Below, piece after piece: positions 59,218 to 64,000 of a stretch of DNA of 64,000 nt (its first letter is position 1; the number at the start of each line of letters is the position of its first letter). The notes below the pieces were generated by a model. That model did no database searches and was not told where the DNA came from. It was given only the letters and a program-made list of their open reading frames with translations. The translations under genes and the position numbers were made by a program. The stretch comes from Melampsora larici-populina 98AG31 (taxonomy: Eukaryota; Basidiomycota; Pucciniomycetes; Pucciniales; Melampsoraceae), in the NCBI RefSeq assembly GCF_000204055.1, contig NW_006768834.1:37574-101573 (forward strand). Direction: 5' to 3'.

Positions 59218-61547
59218 ATGACTGAGATTCCACCACCTGAGGCTAGAACTGGCTTCAAAACTCGACTTCACGCCATCCTGTACATTCAGGAACATGCCAA
59301 CAATAATGGCTTTCGTGTAACCATCAAGGATTCCAGGGCGAAATGGGTTCAATTCAAATGTCATCTAGGACCAACTCGACACAAGGACACCAATTCCAAT
59401 GCGAATACCAAGACGTGTGGATTTCTGTCCACCTCTAAACTCGATTCTTCCGATGGAACTTGGAATTTTACTATTCAAAACGCGAATCACAATCATGAAC
59501 CAGACTTCAATATACACAAGCACGATCTTGCGATTTTACGTGACACCATCAGCAAAGAAGAAGAAAAACAACATCGAAACATTGTAACACCTCAAATTCC
59601 TTCAGGACAAATCCTTATACCTCATATTCAATCAGTCCAACCTTCGACTTCTGCAATCACTCCCCCGTTTCTTATACTTCAATACCAAGCTCTGCAGCAG
59701 CAAATGCAAGCTCTGCCAATGCAGTCTCAAGTGTATCTATTGACTCGATTCCTTTCCGAATGCCAGCTTTCTGCCGGACTCGCAAACACAGTCTCAACTC
59801 CTATTCCCACACCTCTACCTCCTAATCCTCTCCCCGAAATCTCGAATACAACACCCCAAGATTCAACAACTCCAAAGGCTTCGAATCAGTCTACTAATGA
59901 TGAAGACACACAAGAATCACGATTTTTAAGCAACTCACCCATCAAATCTAATCCAGATCAAAGCTTGGTAAGCTTGTTCAGATATGATTCATCATATTTG
60001 ATGCTTACTATGTATTGATCTGACTTCTTAGCTTAATATCAAGAATCGAGAAACGGCAAAAAGTGGAGAATCGAAAGGGAAAGAACGCGAGGAGCCGCCA
60101 ATTTCAGAAGAGGAAGAAGCACCTGAAGAAAATCACGCACCAGTATGTCAATCTTTGACAACCTTAAGCTTACCGCTTATTCATTTAGCTAACACACCAT
60201 GTTACCTTACCACAGGATAGCAATCCCGTTGTTCATAGGAGTCCAAAGATTTCGAAGGTAAGCTATTCACATTATTCAATAAATGTGTATGTCAAAATTC
60301 AACTAAACTGATACATCATTATTTTGAACAAAGAAGAAAACACCGAAGAGAAAAGCTTCAGCTGTGGAAGAGCCGACACACAATAACCATCCTACGAGTC
60401 CAATAACAACGAGGGCTTCAAGCTCAAGCCAGGCTCAAGTTGCCCAAAAATCGACTAGGACAATTCAAAATAAAGAAAACGTAGGAGATCAAATCATAAT
60501 TAGATGACTATCATCAACTAACTCCATTTGTTTACTCTAGGATCAACCAAAGGTGAAGAAAGCTCGGACACAAGCAAACAAGCATGAAGTTAGTTTCCAA
60601 CTTCCATTTTCATCACTCGTCTTAACTAATTGATTCATCAGCTTACCTTGCACCACAAAGCCTCCAAACAAAGATCGAAGTCGAAGGCAAAGCCGAAGCT
60701 ATCCAAATACGAACAAAAAGTGATGGAACGCGTAAAGAACATGTCAAAAGAAAACCAGGCAATAGTCAAAGTACGTCCCTTGCTGGCTTCATTTCTTAGT
60801 TTATGAACAGATAGAATGTATACGTGTAATTTTACTGATTTGATATTATGATTCAACTCGCAGAGATGGGATTGTGTCAAGACCCTCCCCGTAGAGTTGT
60901 TTCCTTTCATCAAATCCGCCGTTAACCCACCCAGCAAAGGTCTCTGCACCTTTGGAGCAATTGCGGTACAACTTGGTCGAGGTGTTGATGAGGCACCGAT
61001 TGTCAGGCGTGAAATGCTTGCAGAAGTCCAAAAACGTCTCCCTTGGTATACGAAACACCTTTTGACATTGTCATCTGAGCCGTTTGACATAGAGAAGATG
61101 CTCTCGATTCTTGAAAACCCCAACTTAGTAGTAGGCCGGGAGTTTTACTACCCGATTCCTGGAGGCTGCTGTATTATAGCAAATACCTACGAAAGGCCAG
61201 TCATATCTTACTCTGATGTCGCCCAATACTCTGCGACTTCATTACCTTTTTTCACTTCACCGGATAAAGAAAAAGACGCCCAGCCTATCATTCTGGGAAT
61301 GATAAATAGCTGTCACTGTATATCACTCACACTGGATATCCAACCTGAGCTTCCAATCCCTCATATACGATCAGAGTGGTTTACATTACGGGACAGCATT
61401 GCTATTGGATGGGAGGAAAGGTTTTTAGGTAACATCAAAGTCTACAATGAGTGGCGCAAAAGTGAGAACAAGAAGATTGATTGGTCCAAAGCACGTCAAA
61501 TTGATCTTGATTCTGGCTCTTCTGATTTATCTGAGCCTGAAGAATAA
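59218..61547 (+). CDS. FAR1-like zinc finger joined to an OTU-like protease domain
   Basis: Seven exons (59218-59967, 60032-60142, 60216-60257, 60334-60480, 60541-60588, 60642-60770, 60864-61547), all introns phase 0, total 637 codons including stop. The start is ATG at 59218 (MTEIPPPEARTGFKTR). Residues about 10-110 form a FAR1/WRKY-GCM-type zinc-binding domain (KCHLG, KTCGF, NHNHEP), the DNA-binding head of Mutator-like transposases. A long charged linker with basic nuclear-signal-like clusters (KKTPKRK, KVKKAR, KQRSKSKAKPK) follows. The last exon resembles an OTU cysteine protease: SKGLCTFGAIAVQLG with the candidate catalytic Cys (the usual Asp three residues before it is absent), VRREMLAEVQKRLPWY, and NSCHCISLTL with a candidate His. 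No DDE transposase core is present. Presumably MULE-derived; function unknown. Confidence 0.72.
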
Positions 61548-61689
61548 GTAGTTTTAATGTTTTCTCTTTTCTTGCTTCTATCCTAAACTTGATCTCTTAT
61601 TAATTCTTTGTTATTTTGGATCTACACCTTGGAAATCCCCTGGTTTGTTTCGGTTCTCCTTCTTTGATATTTTTTTTGTCTTTCTTGTT

Positions 61690-62560
61690 TAATAATATAA
61701 TTCAAACTTAACATGAATCAGAACCACAATTGTTCCATGTTTCAACTTTGCAATTGAGGTGATCTGGCTCCTAAATTGATGTGCCCACATTTATGTTTTT
61801 ACAATCGTGCCACAACGGTGGATGGAGTGGCACATGTGACACAATAGTGCCACACCGTTGTGACACTCCATCCACAGCTGTGGCACGACTGTAAAAACAG
61901 TGTCACAATGGTGTGACACAACTGTGTCACACGTTACACAGGTGTGACCCATCATGAGACATTTGTATGTTTTGGTTTCAATAATATAATTTAAACTTAA
62001 CATGAATCAGAAGAACAATTGTTCCATGTTTCAACTTTGCAATTGAGGTGATCTGGCTCCTAGATTGATGTGCCATCATTTTTGTTTGGACTTACGAGCC
62101 AAAAATGTTGATTGGAGTGTCACATGTGACACAGTAGTGCCACACCGTTGTGCCACTCCATTCACAACGGTGTGCCACAATTGTGTCACATGTGACACAA
62201 TGGTGTGGCACAGCTGTGTCACACGTGACACAATTGTGACCCATCATGTTGTATGTTTTGGTATCAATAAGATAATTTAAACTTAACATGAATCAGAAAA
62301 ACAATTGTTCCATGTTTCAACTTTGCAATTGAGGTGATCTGGCTCCTAACTTGATCTGCCATCATTTTTGTTTGGACTTACGAGCCAAAAATGTTGAATG
62401 GAGTGTCACATGTGACACAGTTGGAGCACACCGTTGTGCCACTCCATTCACACCGGTGTGTCACAGTTGTGTTAACAGTGTCACAATGGTGTGGCACATA
62501 TGTGTCACACGTCCCATCATGAGCCATTTCTCGTGTGGTTACACAAGAACACAAGAAATG
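61690..62560. repeat. Three ~287-bp tandem repeats with TGTGACAC palindromes
   Basis: AACTTAACATGAATCAGAA starts at 61705, 61994 and 62280 (periods 289 and 286). Each unit holds AATTGTTCCATGTTTCAACT, a GATCTGGCTCCTA box, and a run of palindromic words built on GTGTCACATGTGACAC and GTGCCAC. The region to 62820 continues with diverged CACAGCTGTGACAC-type palindromes. It is non-coding; short frames across it are by-products of the repeats. Confidence 0.9.
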
Positions 62561-62829
62561 ATAGTGTAATGCAAGGTTTGTCCAAACCCTATGTACACAT
62601 GAGTGTCATCAAGGTGTAACCTGTGTCACACCCATGAGGTCTGTGACTGACACAGCTGTGGTTCATGGTGACACAAACCTCACAGCTGTGACACAATTGT
62701 TTCACCTCTGTGAGGTTTGTGTCACCACTAAACAATGTTGTGCCACAAACAACTGTGTCACCACAAACCTCACAGCTGTGTCACAGCTGTGGTTTGTGGT
62801 GACACAAATCAAATTGCCACAATTTAATT

Positions 62830-63240
62830 CAATTGGATCACTGTATTAATTCAACGATTCATTTGAATGAATACAATTGAATTCAATTGAATGAATTGAA
62901 TTGAATCAAATCAATCAAATTGATCCAATCGAATCATCCGATAGAATGATTCAATTGTTTACATTTGATTGATTTGATTCAATCCAATTCATTCAATCGA
63001 ATGATCCAATTGAATCAATACAATTGAATCATTCGAATTCATTTGAAAATTCAATTGAACTTGTTCATAGGATTGTTCAATACATTTATTTGTGTTGATA
63101 TATTCAAATGAATGTATTGATCGAAAGGGATTCTTTCAAATGATGCATTTGAAAGAATCCTTTTTAATTCGATTCAATCATTTGAATTGATGAATTGAAT
63201 CAAATCAATCGATTAAATACAATTACAATTAAATAAACCT
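62830..63240. repeat. Low-complexity AATTGAATT palindromic tract
   Basis: About 400 bp are dominated by ATTGAAT/ATTCAAT words in both orientations, giving dense self-complementarity. No gene is present. Confidence 0.8.
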
Positions 63241-63667
63241 ATTGAAAGGTTTCATTTCGATTTCATACTTCTGTTCCCATCGAGCGCGATGGGAATCTAC
63301 CTTACCACCCATCCCATCATCTTTTCAATTCTCAACTCGCTTACACCCTCAAGATTTACCTTTAATCTAAGTGGACAATATTTCAAATCAAAAACGATCA
63401 ATATTTCCTCTTAGTCGTGGTTGCTTGATTAGAGTGTTGTTGGCCTCCGGCTACGATCCATCTGGTCATACGGCTCGCTGATTTGAATATTGCTGCATCA
63501 AAATCGACTGTATCAATTGAATTGATTGTATCAACCACCTCTAACCAAACTCTTGCGGTTACTGGTTCACTAGTTAATCGATCGAGTAATGCTCAAAGTC
63601 GTACATCTTCCAATCCATCTCATCATCGGCTGATTGTTTTGTCTTACTTAATCTTACATAGATCACC

Positions 63668-63811
63668 ATGTCACGTCAAAAAAGAAGGAAAAGAGCCGAA
63701 AAGAATGGATTCAAGAAGAAAAACTTCAAATCTAAAACATCCCCATCAGCTGTCAAGCGGCGAACTGAGAGATGGAAATCTTATTACGACCTAGGCCGAT
63801 TATATCCTTGA
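63668..63811 (+). CDS. Small, very basic open frame of unknown nature
   Basis: ATG at 63668 opens a 47-residue frame (MSRQKRRKRAEKNGFKK...) ending RWKSYYDLGRLYP at 63811. About a third of its residues are Lys or Arg, so it could be a nucleic-acid-binding N-terminus. After the stop the text reads HTRQTEIKARLTKELGL in the frame starting at 63814, hinting at a spliced continuation that the MITE at 63866 interrupts. I do not recognise it, and it may be a fragment of a larger mobile-element protein. Confidence 0.3.
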   Translation: MSRQKRRKRAEKNGFKKKNFKSKTSPSAVKRRTERWKSYYDLGRLYP

Positions 63812-63865
63812 AGGCATACCCGCCAAACTGAAATTAAAGCTAGACTCACCAAAGAGCTTGGACTT

Positions 63866-64000
63866 CACTGCCAGCATTAAAGAGGTTCCCAAATGGGAAT
63901 ATGGGTCCTAGGGATCATATTCCCATTCTACTACTGTTACACAGTTCCATGAATATTTCTTGAGTATGTAGCCATTGTGATATACGGCCGATCTTTCACT
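63866..64000. mobile_element. CACTG-type MITE copy 2, truncated by the window end
   Basis: It begins CACTGCCAGCATTAAAGAGG and matches the reverse complement of the right portion of the element at 54101-54482 closely across all 130-odd bases seen (shared TTCCCA(A/G)ATGGGAATATGG, TGTTACACAGTTCCATGAAT). Its far end lies outside the window. Confidence 0.88.

Overview
This window looks like nuclear DNA of a rust fungus (Pucciniales, Basidiomycota). The genes are cut by many short GT-AG introns, mostly about 45-105 nt. The conserved genes are fungal in type. The lineage-specific material is of rust type: a RecQ-like helicase paired with a DUF6589 protein, intron-bearing hAT and Harbinger transposons, and a FAR1-type zinc finger joined to an OTU-like domain. 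Roughly the first third is gene-bearing; the rest is nested transposable elements and AT-rich satellite-like DNA. This identification comes from recalled family features, not from a database search.

Layout. 1-6.6 kb: the 3' part of a RecQ-like helicase pseudogene (+) converges on an intact six-exon DUF6589 gene (-). That gene lies head to head with a short two-exon gene (+) resembling the DUF6589 N-terminus, and inverted repeats fill the shared intergenic space. 7.4-8.1 kb: a MITE-like element. 8.4-19.2 kb: the conserved core, with an AKR7-type aldo-keto reductase (-), an RPAP3-like TPR protein (+), one or two unrecognised genes (-) and a complete MUS81 structure-specific endonuclease (+) carrying an in-frame 147-bp duplication. 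20.7-22.8 kb: a Gly/His-rich protein gene with tandem exon+intron duplications. 22.8-26.2 kb: AT-rich DNA with minisatellites.

26.2-64 kb is almost all mobile DNA. A 4.25-kb hAT element (26211-30461) has 20-bp terminal inverted repeats. A 5.18-kb PIF/Harbinger element (31005-36182) carries convergent transposase and Myb/SANT genes; an 816-bp palindromic CACTA-type foldback element is inserted in the transposase. A 9.38-kb foldback element (41128-50509) has a perfect 8-bp target duplication and arrays of CGCCTACA/TGTAGGCG hairpins. Inside it sits a tyrosine-recombinase retroelement (about 42172-48719), whose reverse transcriptase is itself split by a 183-bp MITE. Then come a gene fragment with 33-bp coding repeats, a decayed second hAT split by a CACTG-type MITE and cut by a Copia LTR, a truncated Copia polyprotein, and an intact seven-exon FAR1+OTU gene between TGTGACAC-rich palindromic repeats. 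A partial copy of the CACTG MITE runs off the window end.

Complete, phase-consistent gene models were assembled for DUF6589 (870 codons), the AKR (322), MUS81 (928) and FAR1-OTU (636), and for the small 226-codon gene. Three insertions (MITE in RT, foldback in Harbinger transposase, CACTG MITE in hAT) leave exact 3-bp target duplications, and removing element plus one duplication keeps each host frame in register.
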